Positions 1-8,782 are shown, counted from the first letter of the stretch. The stretch: DNA of 64,000 bases from Oscillospiraceae bacterium (GCA_900770285.1 CAAGJO010000024.1:1-64000); one strand, 5' to 3'. Program-made: numbers and translations. Notes: generated by a model from the letters alone, not told the origin.

Positions 1-139
1 ATCCCGTTTGATGTCCCATTCGATGTCGTTCTCGACGTCCCGTTTGCATTGGTAGGGAATGGCATCCTCAACGTCTCGTTTGCATTGGTAGACATCCCGT
101 TTGATGTCCCATTCGATGTCGTTCTCGACGTCCCGTTTG
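1..139. repeat. Direct repeat, 93-bp period, with embedded hairpins
   Basis: Bases 1-46 and 94-139 are identical, and a 14-bp segment at 41-54 recurs at 77-90. The array may continue left of the window. Bases 91-108 form a perfect 6-bp stem (gacatc/gatgtc) with a 6-nt loop. GTAG sits at 88-91 at its foot, the tetranucleotide known from REP elements. The period equals 31 codons, so the repeat stays in frame with the transposase. Confidence 0.85.
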
Positions 140-629
140 ACAAATCATCGTCGGCATTATCTATTTTTATAATCAAATGAATGTGATTAGGCATAATTAC
201 ATATTGTATGATTTTAAAATCATGATATATTTTATTCATATTATTAATTTGGTTTTGTATAGCAATTCCGTATTCAGACAGAAACACATTGCCGATATCA
301 TATGCACAGCATAGCAAGACCCTATTGTTACAAATCTGTTTGTCAGATGTGCTGTTATTTTTATCAGATGTAATATCATGGTTGTCGAGGACGCCGTCAT
401 ATTTAGGGATGTCGAGGACGCCGTCATATTTAGGGACGTCGAGGACGCCGTCATATTTAGGGACGTCGAGGACGCCGTCATATTTAGGGACGTCGAGGAC
501 GCCGTCCCCTACATCTGTTGACCATAAAATTTCTTTTCTGTCTTTTGTACATATCGTAATAAAATACATTCCGTTCTTGGAATAATCGTAACCTTTTAAT
601 CTTATCGGTTTTCGTTTTGGCAAATCCAT
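1..629 (-). CDS. REP-associated tyrosine transposase (RAYT, Y1/HUH family), C-terminal part cut by window edge
   Basis: The reading frame stays open from an ATG at 629 (GGAG upstream) to base 1, giving 209 codons with no stop, so the gene runs off the window. The N-terminus (GYDYSKNGMYFITICTKDR) and the motif VIMPNHIHLIIKI, with HIH at residues 149-151, are typical of IS200-like Y1 transposases of the RAYT type, which nick single-stranded hairpin DNA through a tyrosine. The catalytic Tyr should lie beyond the window. Two inserts are unusual. Residues 42-82 are four and a half copies of a nine-residue unit (DGVLDVPKY), and residues from about 165 onward are Ser/Asn/Gly/Thr-rich and made of longer repeats. 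Both sets keep the frame. The gene lies 30 bp downstream of the trmN6 fusion on the same strand. Confidence 0.8.
   Translation of the reverse strand, partial: MDLPKRKPIRLKGYDYSKNGMYFITICTKDRKEILWSTDVGDGVLDVPKYDGVLDVPKYDGVLDVPKYDGVLDIPKYDGVLDNHDITSDKNNSTSDKQICNNRVLLCCAYDIGNVFLSEYGIAIQNQINNMNKIYHDFKIIQYVIMPNHIHLIIKIDNADDDLSNGTSRTTSNGTSNGMSTNANETLRMPFPTNANGTSRTTSNGTSNG
383..506. repeat. 27-bp coding tandem repeat, about 4.5 copies
   Basis: The unit contains gacgtcgaggacgccgtc followed by atattta and is repeated head to tail inside the transposase gene. One copy differs by a single base (gat for gac), which changes Val to Ile. The 27-bp length preserves the reading frame. The unit contains the palindrome GACGTC. 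Confidence 0.9.
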
Positions 630-659
630 ATTATTGTTACTCCGTACAGCTATCGATTA

Positions 660-1727
660 TTACATTTCTATTTCAGTTTTAAAGAATTGTTCCTGAAATT
701 GAGTCTGAGCTTTTATTTCTTCCTTAGAGAATTTCATATTTTTAGGAGCAACAACCAATTTATCTTCATTATCGTCTAATCTGTTAATAATTGCAATAAT
801 TTTACCTGTAAATTCTCTCAATGGTATATCTACACCTAGAATATATGCATCTTGGTTCTCTCCGTCAGGTGCAGCAACACCCTCTACATAACCGTAATTA
901 ACAGGATAGTATAAATTTTTATGTTCGGGGTGATAACTTCCCAGAGGTCTGTCAACGATTACTTTAACAATTCTGCCAATCATCATTTCCAACTCTGTAT
1001 TTTTGTTGTCTTCCATGCCGTATATTTTGTTCATTTCCTCCGAATAGTCTCCATTTTCAGTTCGGGTATAAAACTGCGGTTCAACCTGTAAAAAAGGCTT
1101 TCCCCCTTTTCGTCCTTCTACCAAGACAAGCCATGGAGCGTTCTTTGCAGTTTTTGAAACAAATCTCACTCGCTTTGGTTCAATGCCGTTTTTCCTCATG
1201 GCAATCATTATATCGCAAAGCCTTTCAGGACGGTTGCATATGCACAGCCTTCCCCCGAATTTCAGATTCCTTTTTGCTGAGGCACACACATCGTCAATAG
1301 TACAAAGCATTTCATGACGGGCTATAGACACAGCCTCGCTGTCATTTTTTGCTCCTGTTCCGCTGATTTTATATGGCGGATTGCAGGTTATAAGGTCAAG
1401 GAGATTATCTGACTTGTAGTCATTCAAGTCGGATAAAACAGGGACAATATTTTCTATGTTATTATGTTTTACTGTAATTTTCATAAGGTCATATGCCTTT
1501 TGCTGAATTTCAACTGCATCAATGTGCTTTGGAGCACATTTTTTGTGCATAAGAAATGCCACAATTCCACAGCCTGAGCAAAAATCACATATCATATCCT
1601 TTGGTCGGGGCTTTGCAAAATATGCAAGCAAAAATGCGTCTGTACCAAAACGATGCTCGGCGGAAACGCAGATTTCCAGATTTTCATTCAGCCTTTCAAA
1701 AGATAAATCATTATATTTTTCAGTCAT
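660..1727 (-). CDS. tRNA1(Val) adenine-N6 methyltransferase (TrmN6/YfiC-like) fused to an inorganic-pyrophosphatase-like domain
   Basis: Residues 1 to about 235 are a Rossmann methyltransferase, with SAM motif I at CDFCSGCGIVAF and the N6-adenine motif NPPY (in LITCNPPYKISG), matching the TrmN6/YfiC family that modifies A37 of tRNA1(Val). Residues from about 250 to 355 match the short Firmicutes inorganic-pyrophosphatase-like family (GRIVKVIVDRPLGSYHP, YYPVNYGYVEG, DAYILGVDIPL), normally a free protein of about 110 residues. A linker holding several Met codons joins them, and no stop intervenes. Internal initiation near 986 or 1016 could also release the second domain. The start overlaps the rimI stop by 8 nt (ATGACTGA). 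It is the last gene of the dusB-rsmI-rimI operon. Confidence 0.82.
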   Translation of the reverse strand: MTEKYNDLSFERLNENLEICVSAEHRFGTDAFLLAYFAKPRPKDMICDFCSGCGIVAFLMHKKCAPKHIDAVEIQQKAYDLMKITVKHNNIENIVPVLSDLNDYKSDNLLDLITCNPPYKISGTGAKNDSEAVSIARHEMLCTIDDVCASAKRNLKFGGRLCICNRPERLCDIMIAMRKNGIEPKRVRFVSKTAKNAPWLVLVEGRKGGKPFLQVEPQFYTRTENGDYSEEMNKIYGMEDNKNTELEMMIGRIVKVIVDRPLGSYHPEHKNLYYPVNYGYVEGVAAPDGENQDAYILGVDIPLREFTGKIIAIINRLDDNEDKLVVAPKNMKFSKEEIKAQTQFQEQFFKTEIEM

Positions 1728-2184
1728 AGCTTTCTTCTCTTGTAATAAATTTTGTCATTAAAATTGCGTTTTCATCAGGATCATGATAATAATTATCCCG
1801 CATACCAACCGCCTTGAAATCAAAATTTTCATACAGCCTGCGGGCAGGGACATTGCTTTCCCTTACCTCAAGATATGCACATTCAGCTTTTGGATAAAGC
1901 TTAAAAACATATTCCAAAAGCATTTTTGCAATGCCATTTTTTCGATTTTTCTCAACAACTGCAATACTATTGACCGAAATTTCTCCTGCAATATACTGAA
2001 CATTTACAAAACCTGCCGGTTTATCCTCGGCAAATGCTCCTATAATTTTTGAATAGGGACTTATTATCTGATACTCAAAATCAGCCCTGCTCCATGGATC
2101 AGGAAAACATGCTTTTTCAATTCTATAGAAATCGTCACATTCTGACAGACTTATTTCCCTAAGTGAAATTTTAATCTCAGTCAT
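1720..2184 (-). CDS. rimI: Ribosomal protein S18-alanine N-acetyltransferase (RimI-like GNAT)
   Basis: A GNAT acetyltransferase of 154 residues that probably transfers acetyl from acetyl-CoA to the N-terminal alanine of ribosomal protein S18, as RimI does. Motif A (VVEKNRKNGIAKMLLEY) gives the R-x-x-G-x-A pyrophosphate loop, and the YLEVRESNVPARRLYENFDF block is typical of RimI. The open frame extends further upstream, but the ATG at 2184 has a GGAGA site about 10 nt before it and overlaps the rsmI stop by 8 nt, which fixes the start. It lies between rsmI and the trmN6 fusion. Other GNAT substrates cannot be excluded. Confidence 0.85.
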   Translation of the reverse strand: MTEIKISLREISLSECDDFYRIEKACFPDPWSRADFEYQIISPYSKIIGAFAEDKPAGFVNVQYIAGEISVNSIAVVEKNRKNGIAKMLLEYVFKLYPKAECAYLEVRESNVPARRLYENFDFKAVGMRDNYYHDPDENAILMTKFITREESYD

Positions 2185-3016
2185 TTGACTTATCTCCAAC
2201 AAGCATTGCATAAAGCTCACTCTTTGAAAACTTTGTAGCCTTTGCAATTTCACGGCAGGCGTCCGCCCCGCGCATACCCTTTGACACAAGTTCTTTAACT
2301 CTTTGAACAGCCTCGTCAATAGTTTCAGATTTAATAATATCCTCAGCCTTTGCACCCTCAATAATCAGCACAAATTCTCCTTTTGGTTTATTTTCTGAAT
2401 AAAACTGCACAGCCTCTGAAATAGTTGTTCTGAAAATTTCCTCGTGAATTTTTGTAAGCTCTCTGCAAAGAGAAATTTTTCTATCTCCAAAATATTCCAG
2501 CATATCTTTTAGAGTAAAAAGCAATTTATGGGGTGCTTCATAAAAAATCAAAGTATCGGTTGCGTCTTTAACTGATGCAAGATGTTCAAAGCGCTGCTTT
2601 TTTACTGTAGACAAAAAACCTTCGAATCTGAAACGGGAAGTAGAAAGACCGCTTACAGCCAGAGCGGCAACCGCCGCCGACGGACCGGGAACAACATTTA
2701 TCTCAACAGAATTTTCAGCACAAAGCCTGACCAGATCTTCTCCCGGATCTGAAATACACGGCATACCGGCGTCGGTTACAACAGCACCGTTTTCCCCTGC
2801 AAGAATTCTGTTCAGTACAGTTTCACCGGCGGTTTTAGCATTATGCTCATGATAGCTTATTGTCGGGGTGTCAATTTTAAAATAATTTAAAAGCTTTGCC
2901 GTTACTCTTGTATCTTCGGCACAGATAAAATCCACAGATTTAAGCGTTTCAACTGCTCGGTATGTCATATCTCCCAAATTTCCGATGGGAGTTCCAACCA
3001 CATAAAGCTTTCCCAT
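2177..3016 (-). CDS. rsmI: 16S rRNA (cytidine1402-2'-O)-methyltransferase
   Basis: 279 residues, normal for RsmI. The N-terminal block KLYVVGTPIGNLGDMTYRA and the EDTRVT motif are family signatures, followed by PGPSAAVAALAVSG and the SAM-binding tetrapyrrole-methylase fold. RsmI methylates the 2'-OH of C1402 in the ribosomal P site together with RsmH. The C-terminal segment (KGMRGADACREIAKATKFSKSELY) is the usual RsmI C-terminal helical domain. AGGGGTGA precedes the ATG. The gene starts 2 nt after dusB ends and overlaps rimI by 8 nt, so translation is likely coupled. Confidence 0.95.
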   Translation of the reverse strand: MGKLYVVGTPIGNLGDMTYRAVETLKSVDFICAEDTRVTAKLLNYFKIDTPTISYHEHNAKTAGETVLNRILAGENGAVVTDAGMPCISDPGEDLVRLCAENSVEINVVPGPSAAVAALAVSGLSTSRFRFEGFLSTVKKQRFEHLASVKDATDTLIFYEAPHKLLFTLKDMLEYFGDRKISLCRELTKIHEEIFRTTISEAVQFYSENKPKGEFVLIIEGAKAEDIIKSETIDEAVQRVKELVSKGMRGADACREIAKATKFSKSELYAMLVGDKSND

Positions 3017-3018
3017 AA

Positions 3019-3993
3019 TTATTCACCCCTTACAAGTATCTTTTCCGACAGCTCTTCCAAATCAGCATACTCATTAAGCATACCGCAGTTCCCGCGGATT
3101 TTCGCAGCATTGGGAAGCCCTTTTATATACCATGCAACATTTTTGCGCATTTCTTTCATGCCCTGCTTTTCACCTTTATACTTGCAAAGCATTTTACCGT
3201 GGCGGAGCATCACCGACATTTTTTCAGAAAGAGTAATTTCTTCCATTTCCTCTCCGGTTTCAAGAAAATGCTCAACTTGTTTAAAAATCCAGGGTCTGCC
3301 GTAGGAGCCTCTGCCAATCATAACCAAATCACAGCCTGTCTGCTCATACATAGACTGACAATCCTGAGGAGTTTTTACATCACCATTGCCTATGACAGGA
3401 ATTTTTACTGCTTGTTTGACCTTTTTTATAATCTGCCAGTCAGCTTTTCCTGAATACATTTGATTTCTTGTTCTGCCATGAACAGCTATTGCCGAAACTC
3501 CTGCCTGTTCAAGAATTTTTGCAAGCTCTACAGCATTTATATGCTCACTATCCCACCCAGCACGAATCTTTACTGTAACAGGGCAAACGGCATTTCTGAC
3601 CACCTCTTTGGCAATTTCAAAGGCTGTCCCGGGATTTTTCATAAGTGCCGAACCGCTGCCGCTGCCAACTATTTTGGGAACAGGACAGCCCATATTTATA
3701 TCAATTACAGGAGGCTGATATTTATTAAGCATATATGCCGCTTTGCCCATATATGACGGTTCTTCGCCAAAAATCTGCAATGCCATTGGATATTCCTGCT
3801 CTTCGATTTCACAGAGCTGAGATGTTTTTTTATCCCCGAAACAAAGGCCCTTTGATGATATCATTTCACTTACAAGATATGACGCACCAAATTCTTTGCA
3901 CAGCAAACGATATGATTTATCTGCCACAGATGCCATAGGTGCTAAAGCTGCTGTTTTTTTTATTTCTATATTTCCGATTTTCATTTTATCCAT
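3019..3993 (-). CDS. dusB: tRNA-dihydrouridine synthase (DusB-like)
   Basis: An FMN-dependent reductase of 324 residues that converts uridine to dihydrouridine in tRNA. The TIM-barrel motifs are clear: LAPMASVADKSYR at the N-terminus, the active-site segment VIDINMGCPVPKIVG with its Cys, KIRAGW, AVHGRTRNQMYSG and MIGRGSYGRPW. The frame can be read from a TTG at 4014, but the ATG at 3993 has AGAGGA 7 nt upstream and is preferred. It opens the minus-strand operon with rsmI, rimI and trmN6, read from a promoter at 4027-4055. Confidence 0.93.
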   Translation of the reverse strand: MDKMKIGNIEIKKTAALAPMASVADKSYRLLCKEFGASYLVSEMISSKGLCFGDKKTSQLCEIEEQEYPMALQIFGEEPSYMGKAAYMLNKYQPPVIDINMGCPVPKIVGSGSGSALMKNPGTAFEIAKEVVRNAVCPVTVKIRAGWDSEHINAVELAKILEQAGVSAIAVHGRTRNQMYSGKADWQIIKKVKQAVKIPVIGNGDVKTPQDCQSMYEQTGCDLVMIGRGSYGRPWIFKQVEHFLETGEEMEEITLSEKMSVMLRHGKMLCKYKGEKQGMKEMRKNVAWYIKGLPNAAKIRGNCGMLNEYADLEELSEKILVRGE

Positions 3994-4026
3994 TTTTATA
4001 TCCTCTGTACACAACTTCTCATAATA

Positions 4027-4055
4027 ATGATAACACGCATTGTTTAATCTGTCAA
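4027..4055 (-). promoter_or_regulatory. Sigma-A promoter of the dusB operon
   Basis: A perfect TTGACA (-35, 4050-4055) and TATCAT (-10, 4027-4032) are separated by exactly 17 bp, with TGt immediately before the -10 (extended -10). The box sits 34 bp upstream of the dusB ATG. Confidence 0.75.
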
Positions 4056-4076
4056 GCTGCGCAGCTATTATTAAAC

Positions 4077-4105
4077 TTGTAAAAATTATAAAAATATGCT
4101 ATACT
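4077..4105 (+). promoter_or_regulatory. Sigma-A promoter of rmuC
   Basis: TTGTAA (4077-4082), a 17-bp spacer and TATACT (4100-4105), with TGc before the -10. It is divergent from the dusB promoter, and AGGAGA follows before the rmuC ATG. Confidence 0.7.
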
Positions 4106-4137
4106 TATTCTAATATTGAACAGGAGAGATTTATATT

Positions 4138-5475
4138 ATGCAGACAGCAATTTTCATAGGAATAATACTTGTAATAGCTTTACAGGCCATAATAATTTTC
4201 AGCCTTATAAAAAACAAAAGCGAAGACAAATCGGATGAAACAGACAAAGCAATTGAAAAGCTCCGTGACGACGTAAACTCTTCAATGACTCAGCAGCGAC
4301 AGGAAATTAACAGCAACATACAAAGCGCAGTTAAAAACCTGGGCGACCTTATAATTGAAAATCAGAAAAACGGTTTTGAGCTGCAAAGTCAGCGAATTGA
4401 CGCTATGGATAAGGCTGTTACTGAAAAACAGCAAACGTCAGGAAACAATATTGCCGAACAAATGAAAAACCTTGAAAACCGTCTTAAAACCCTTGAATCA
4501 AACAATGAGCAAAAGCTTGAAGCCATGCGCGGCACAATTTCAAAACAGCTTAATTACATACAAGACGACAACAATAAAAAACTCGATGAGATAAGAGTTA
4601 CGGTTGACGAGAAACTCCAGACAACCCTTGAAGACAAAATGAATCGCTCATTTAAAATGGTCAGCGAGCGTTTGGAACAAGTATACAAAGGATTGGGAGA
4701 AATGCAGAATCTTGCATCAGGTGTGGGTGACTTAAAGAAAGTTCTTTCCAACGTCAAGACAAGGGGTATTCTCGGGGAAATACAGCTTGGAGCAATTCTG
4801 GAAGAAATTCTAACGCCTGAACAGTATGACAAGGAAGTTTCCACCATTCCCGGAAGTTCAAATCATGTTGAGTTTGCGGTCAAGCTGCCGGGAAACAGTG
4901 AGGACGAACATATTTACCTGCCCATTGATTCGAAATTTCCCGGCGACACTTATGCCGCCTTGCAGGACGCATATGAAACAGGAAATGCAGACGCAGTCAA
5001 GCTGGCATACAAAAATCTTGAAACCATTATCAAGAAATGTGCCAAAGACATCAAGGAAAAATACATTTGTCCGCCTTACACCACAAATTTTGCTATTATG
5101 TTCCTGCCCTTTGAAGGATTATATGCCGAAGTAGTAAATCACGGACTTGTAGAAACATTACAGCGTGACTACAGTGTAAACATTGCAGGGCCTTCAACCA
5201 TGGCGGCACTGTTAAACTCATTGCAAATGGGGTTCAAAACCCTTGCAATTCAAAAACGCAGCGGTGAAGTCTGGAAAATACTTGGTGCTGTAAAAACCGA
5301 GTTTGAAACCTTTGAAAAGGTACTTAACTCAGCCAAAGACAGAATACGCAAAGTAGACGAAGACCTTGATAAGCTTGTTGGCGTAAGAACACGTCAAATC
5401 AACCGCAAACTCAGAGAAGTGGACAAGCTGGACACTGAAACATCAAAGAAAATGATAGAAACACTTGACGACTAA
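4138..5475 (+). CDS. rmuC: DNA recombination protein RmuC homologue
   Basis: 445 residues. An N-terminal hydrophobic segment (residues 3-24) anchors the protein, then a long charged coiled coil runs to about residue 190, and the RmuC nuclease-like domain follows (SNVKTRGILGEIQLGAIL, VEFAVKLPG, LPIDSKFPGD, FLPFEGLYAEV). RmuC proteins limit inversions and rearrangements at repeats. The exact biochemistry is not settled. AGGAGA lies 10 nt before the ATG. It is followed after 12 nt by hisC, and the two are probably co-transcribed. Confidence 0.92.
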   Translation: MQTAIFIGIILVIALQAIIIFSLIKNKSEDKSDETDKAIEKLRDDVNSSMTQQRQEINSNIQSAVKNLGDLIIENQKNGFELQSQRIDAMDKAVTEKQQTSGNNIAEQMKNLENRLKTLESNNEQKLEAMRGTISKQLNYIQDDNNKKLDEIRVTVDEKLQTTLEDKMNRSFKMVSERLEQVYKGLGEMQNLASGVGDLKKVLSNVKTRGILGEIQLGAILEEILTPEQYDKEVSTIPGSSNHVEFAVKLPGNSEDEHIYLPIDSKFPGDTYAALQDAYETGNADAVKLAYKNLETIIKKCAKDIKEKYICPPYTTNFAIMFLPFEGLYAEVVNHGLVETLQRDYSVNIAGPSTMAALLNSLQMGFKTLAIQKRSGEVWKILGAVKTEFETFEKVLNSAKDRIRKVDEDLDKLVGVRTRQINRKLREVDKLDTETSKKMIETLDD

Positions 5476-5487
5476 AGGAGAATTCAC

Positions 5488-6543
5488 ATGAACAAGCCAT
5501 GGCAGAAAAATCTTATTAACATCGAGCCTTACGTTGCAGGAGAACAGCCCAAGACCAATGACATTATAAAGCTCAATGCCAACGAAAACCCATATCCCCC
5601 ATCTCCTGCTGTAAAAAAGGCCTTGGAATGCTTTGATTATGAAAGCCTGAAAAAATATCCTTCCATAAACTCGGCACAGCTCAGAAAAGCCTTGGCTGAA
5701 TATCACGGAGTAAAAGCAGAAAATGTTTTTACAGGCAATGGTTCAGATGACGTTCTTGCCACTGCATTCCGGGCATTTTTCAATTCAGACAAACCTATTG
5801 CATATCCTGACATTACCTATTCATTTTACCCAGTATGGTGCGAGCTTTTACAAATTCCGTACAAGACCTATGCAGTTGACGAAAATTTTCGTATAAACAC
5901 AGCTGAGTACTACAGCGAAAATGGCGGTGTGGTTATTCCAAACCCAAATGCACCCACATCCATCGGGGAAGGCAGAGAATTTATAATCGATCTTTTGGAA
6001 CACAACAAAGACTGCATTGTCATCATTGACGAAGCATATGCCGATTTCGGAAAGTTTTCAGCTATTCCCCTTATAAATCAATACGACAATCTGGTTGTTA
6101 CAAGAACATTTTCAAAGTCAAGAGCCTTAGCGGGAATGAGAATTGCTGCTGCTTATGCAAGCCCATATCTGATTCAATACCTTGACGCTGTAAAGGATTC
6201 ATACAACTCATATCCTGTGGACAGAATCGCGATTGAAACAGCTATTGCGTCAATCAAAGATGACGAATACTTCAAATCGACCACCAAGAAAATTATTGAC
6301 ACAAGAGAACGCACGGCAAAATCTCTTAGAGAACTTGGGTTTGACGTTGCTGAAAGCAGTACAAATTTTCTATTTGCCGAACACAAATCATTCAAGGCTA
6401 AGGATATTTTCGAGTACCTGAAAACTCAGAAAATGTTTGTAAGATACTTCAACAAAGAACGAATTGACAACCGGCTGAGAATTACCATTGGTACTGATGA
6501 ACAAATGGACAAAATGATACAGGCGTTAAAGGAATACATATAA
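5488..6543 (+). CDS. hisC: Histidinol-phosphate aminotransferase
   Basis: A class II PLP aminotransferase of 351 residues that converts imidazole-acetol phosphate and glutamate to histidinol phosphate. It shows LNANENPYPPSP, FTGNGSDDVL, the IIDEAYADF strand, and the PLP lysine at about residue 210 in TFSKSRALAGMRI. The C-terminus (LRITIGTDEQMDKMI) fits HisC. AAAGGAG precedes the ATG. No other his gene lies in the window, so a role with related keto acids is possible. A strong terminator follows. Confidence 0.9.
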   Translation: MNKPWQKNLINIEPYVAGEQPKTNDIIKLNANENPYPPSPAVKKALECFDYESLKKYPSINSAQLRKALAEYHGVKAENVFTGNGSDDVLATAFRAFFNSDKPIAYPDITYSFYPVWCELLQIPYKTYAVDENFRINTAEYYSENGGVVIPNPNAPTSIGEGREFIIDLLEHNKDCIVIIDEAYADFGKFSAIPLINQYDNLVVTRTFSKSRALAGMRIAAAYASPYLIQYLDAVKDSYNSYPVDRIAIETAIASIKDDEYFKSTTKKIIDTRERTAKSLRELGFDVAESSTNFLFAEHKSFKAKDIFEYLKTQKMFVRYFNKERIDNRLRITIGTDEQMDKMIQALKEYI

Positions 6544-6546
6544 CAA

Positions 6547-6582
6547 AGAGGGCTGCCATTACTGACAGCCCTCTGTATTTTT
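6547..6582 (+). terminator. Terminator between hisC and metY
   Basis: A perfect 9-bp stem, AGAGGGCTG (6547-6555) with CAGCCCTCT (6566-6574), then a T-rich run on the plus strand. It lies between convergent genes and could partly serve both strands. Confidence 0.85.
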
Positions 6583-6585
6583 CTA

Positions 6586-7884
6586 TCAGATTGATTTAAA
6601 TGCTTCATCCAGATCGTAAATGATATCATCAATATGCTCTGTACCAATTGAAAGACGAACAGTATTAGGATAAATTCCCTGTTCAGCCTGTTCTTTTTCA
6701 TTAAGCTCCGCATGAGTTGTAGACGCAGGATGAATAACCAATGACTTAACGTCAGCAACATTAGCCAAAAGTGAGAAAAGCTTTAGATTATCAATAAACT
6801 TCTGTGCTGTTTTTGCATCGCCCTTTACTTCAAATGTAAAGATAGAACCGCCGCCGTTAGGGAAATATTTCTTATAAAGTTCCTGCTGTTTTGGATCGTC
6901 AGATATTGACGGATGATGAACCTTTTCAACCTTTGGATTCTCACTAAGATATTTGACCACCTTAAGAGCATTTTCTACATGTCTTTCTACTCTCAATGAA
7001 AGAGTTTCAAGTCCCTGAAGGAAAATAAATGCATGGAACGGTGAAAGTGTAGCTCCTGTATCTCTGAGGAGAATAGCTCTGATTCTTGTAACAAATGCAG
7101 CTCCCGGAGCAGCGTCTGCAAAGCTGATACCGTGATAGCTTGGGTTTGGTTCTGTAAGCTGTGGGAATTTACCCGACTTCTTCCAGTCAAACTTTCCGCT
7201 TTCAACAATTACACCGCCGATAGTTGTACCATGACCGCCGATAAATTTTGTCGCTGAATGAATAACAACATCTGCACCATATTCAATAGGTCTTACAAGA
7301 TAAGGTGTGGCAAATGTATTATCAACCAACAATGGAATTCCGTGAGCATGAGCGATATTTGCAATGGCTTCAATATCAACAACATCTGAATTTGGGTTAC
7401 CTAAAGTTTCAATATACAAAGCCTTTGTGTTATCCTTTATAGCTTTTTCAAAATTCTGTGGATCCAACGGATCAACGAAAGTTGTTGTTACGCCGTAATC
7501 AACCAATGTATGTGCCAGAAGGTTATATGTTCCGCCGTAAATATTCTGTGCTGCAACGATATGATCTCCTGCAAGTGCAACATTCTCAATTGCATAAGTT
7601 ACAGCAGCAGCTCCTGATGCAACTGCCAGAGCAGCTGTGCCGCCTTCCAATGCTGCAACTCTCTTTTCAAACACATCTTCTGTAGGGTTTGTAAGTCTGC
7701 CGTAAATATTACCTGCATCCTTAAGACCAAAACGATCAGCAGCATGCTGTGAATTATGGAAAACATATGATGATGTCTGATAAATCGGAACAGCTCTTGC
7801 ATCTGTTACCGGATCGGCTTCTTCCTGTCCAACGTGAAGTGCTTTTGTTTCAAATTTAAGATCTCTTTCAGTTATATTACTCAT
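6586..7884 (-). CDS. metY: O-acetyl-L-homoserine sulfhydrylase (MetY-type, Cys/Met metabolism PLP enzyme)
   Basis: 432 residues. It makes homocysteine from O-acetylhomoserine and sulfide. Family signatures include [40 protein letters not shown] and the PLP lysine at residue 213 in [16 protein letters not shown]. The longer length relative to cystathionine gamma-synthases (about 380) and the insert [17 protein letters not shown] favour MetY. The ATG at 7884 has GAGGT about 8 nt upstream. It is a single-gene unit with a leader of about 175 nt behind a good promoter. With cysE elsewhere in the window it belongs to sulfur amino-acid synthesis. Confidence 0.93.
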   Translation of the reverse strand: MSNITERDLKFETKALHVGQEEADPVTDARAVPIYQTSSYVFHNSQHAADRFGLKDAGNIYGRLTNPTEDVFEKRVAALEGGTAALAVASGAAAVTYAIENVALAGDHIVAAQNIYGGTYNLLAHTLVDYGVTTTFVDPLDPQNFEKAIKDNTKALYIETLGNPNSDVVDIEAIANIAHAHGIPLLVDNTFATPYLVRPIEYGADVVIHSATKFIGGHGTTIGGVIVESGKFDWKKSGKFPQLTEPNPSYHGISFADAAPGAAFVTRIRAILLRDTGATLSPFHAFIFLQGLETLSLRVERHVENALKVVKYLSENPKVEKVHHPSISDDPKQQELYKKYFPNGGGSIFTFEVKGDAKTAQKFIDNLKLFSLLANVADVKSLVIHPASTTHAELNEKEQAEQGIYPNTVRLSIGTEHIDDIIYDLDEAFKSI

Positions 7885-8067
7885 TTGAAATACCTCTTTC
7901 ATAATTATTATATCTTGGTTTTTATATACTTTTTCAGAATAATAAATTAACAGCTTTTACACATTCGCATGGTTTCAGGAATTTGTATTTTATTTTTTAT
8001 GTAACTCATAAATACCACATCCGTTTCATATAATTCATATTAGTATACTATGTTTTGCTGTGATTTT

Positions 8068-8096
8068 ATGATAACACATACTTTTTTATTTGTCAA
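8068..8096 (-). promoter_or_regulatory. Sigma-A promoter of metY
   Basis: Perfect TTGACA (8091-8096), a 17-bp spacer and TATCAT (8068-8073), with TGt before the -10. The transcript would start near 8060, leaving a leader of about 175 nt. That leader contains the palindrome TAGTATACTA (8041-8050) but no S-box or T-box motif that I can recognise. Confidence 0.75.
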
Positions 8097-8165
8097 CAGG
8101 TTTTTTGCATTTTGTAGCTATACACAAAATAATCATATTATTCCTGTATGATTTATACTAAATTA

Positions 8166-8672
8166 TTATCTTTTACGAAATATGAACACCTTGCTTATAA
8201 TATAGTTCAAAATAAACACAACTATGCTTGCAATGATTTTTACTATCCACATATTAATATCAAGTATTGAAACGCCAAACCACATCATTACCGTTTCAAC
8301 AACCAAAGTAACAAAACGTCCGCTGTAAAAAGAAAATGCCTCAGCGAAAATACCCTTTGCACCATGAGCTGTATGCTCAAAAACCCATATTCTGTTAGTT
8401 ACATATGCAAAGGTTACAGCACATATCCATGAAATAACATTACTTGGAACAACAGCAATATCCTTGGTTATACCAAAAATATCGGTAAAAATAAATTCAG
8501 GAATACCCAAAGCTATAAAGCTGACAACGGTAGTCAGCGCTCCGAAAAAACAATAGAGCAGCATTTCTTTGTATTTAGTATACAACGGATTTAGTTTTTT
8601 CAGGAACCCTTTCATCATAATTCTGTCAAAAATATCAGGTTTTTTATCCTGTTTTAACATCTCATCTGCCAT
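8166..8672 (-). CDS. GtrA family membrane protein
   Basis: 168 residues with four predicted membrane segments (roughly 42-62, 78-98, 113-133 and 143-163), as in GtrA proteins, which are thought to move lipid-linked sugars across the membrane. The segments FFGALTTVVSF, NVISWICAVTFAYVTNRIWVF and ILNYIISKVFIF match the family. The frame is open upstream to 8729, but a TATAAT box lies there, so initiation must be further in. The ATG at 8672 is chosen although AGGAG is about 15 nt away. No glycosyltransferase gene is next to it. Confidence 0.85.
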   Translation of the reverse strand: MADEMLKQDKKPDIFDRIMMKGFLKKLNPLYTKYKEMLLYCFFGALTTVVSFIALGIPEFIFTDIFGITKDIAVVPSNVISWICAVTFAYVTNRIWVFEHTAHGAKGIFAEAFSFYSGRFVTLVVETVMMWFGVSILDINMWIVKIIASIVVFILNYIISKVFIFRKR

Positions 8673-8717
8673 AAAAATTCTTAAAAACTCCTTTCCACAT
8701 TTAATAGCAATAGTAGT

Positions 8718-8746
8718 ATTATACATCAATCAGCGTCGTTTTTCAA
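8718..8746 (-). promoter_or_regulatory. Sigma-A promoter of gtrA
   Basis: TTGAAA (8741-8746), a 17-bp spacer and perfect TATAAT (8718-8723). The box overlaps the apparent upstream coding extension of gtrA, so it helps set the true start. Confidence 0.75.
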
Positions 8747-8753
8747 GTAATTA

Positions 8754-8782
8754 TTGATTTTTTTCAAAAACTATGTTATGAT
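8754..8782 (+). promoter_or_regulatory. Probable promoter of the CorC/HlyC-type gene
   Basis: TTGATT (8754-8759), a 17-bp spacer and TATGAT (8777-8782) with TGt before the -10. It is divergent from the gtrA promoter. Confidence 0.5.

Noticed and set aside
383..506. Tandem repeats looked like a CRISPR array
   Set aside because: The 27-bp units join head to tail with no unique spacers and lie inside an open frame of the transposase gene.
7885..8060. S-box/SAM riboswitch before metY
   Set aside because: The leader lacks the S-box core motifs and paired segments.
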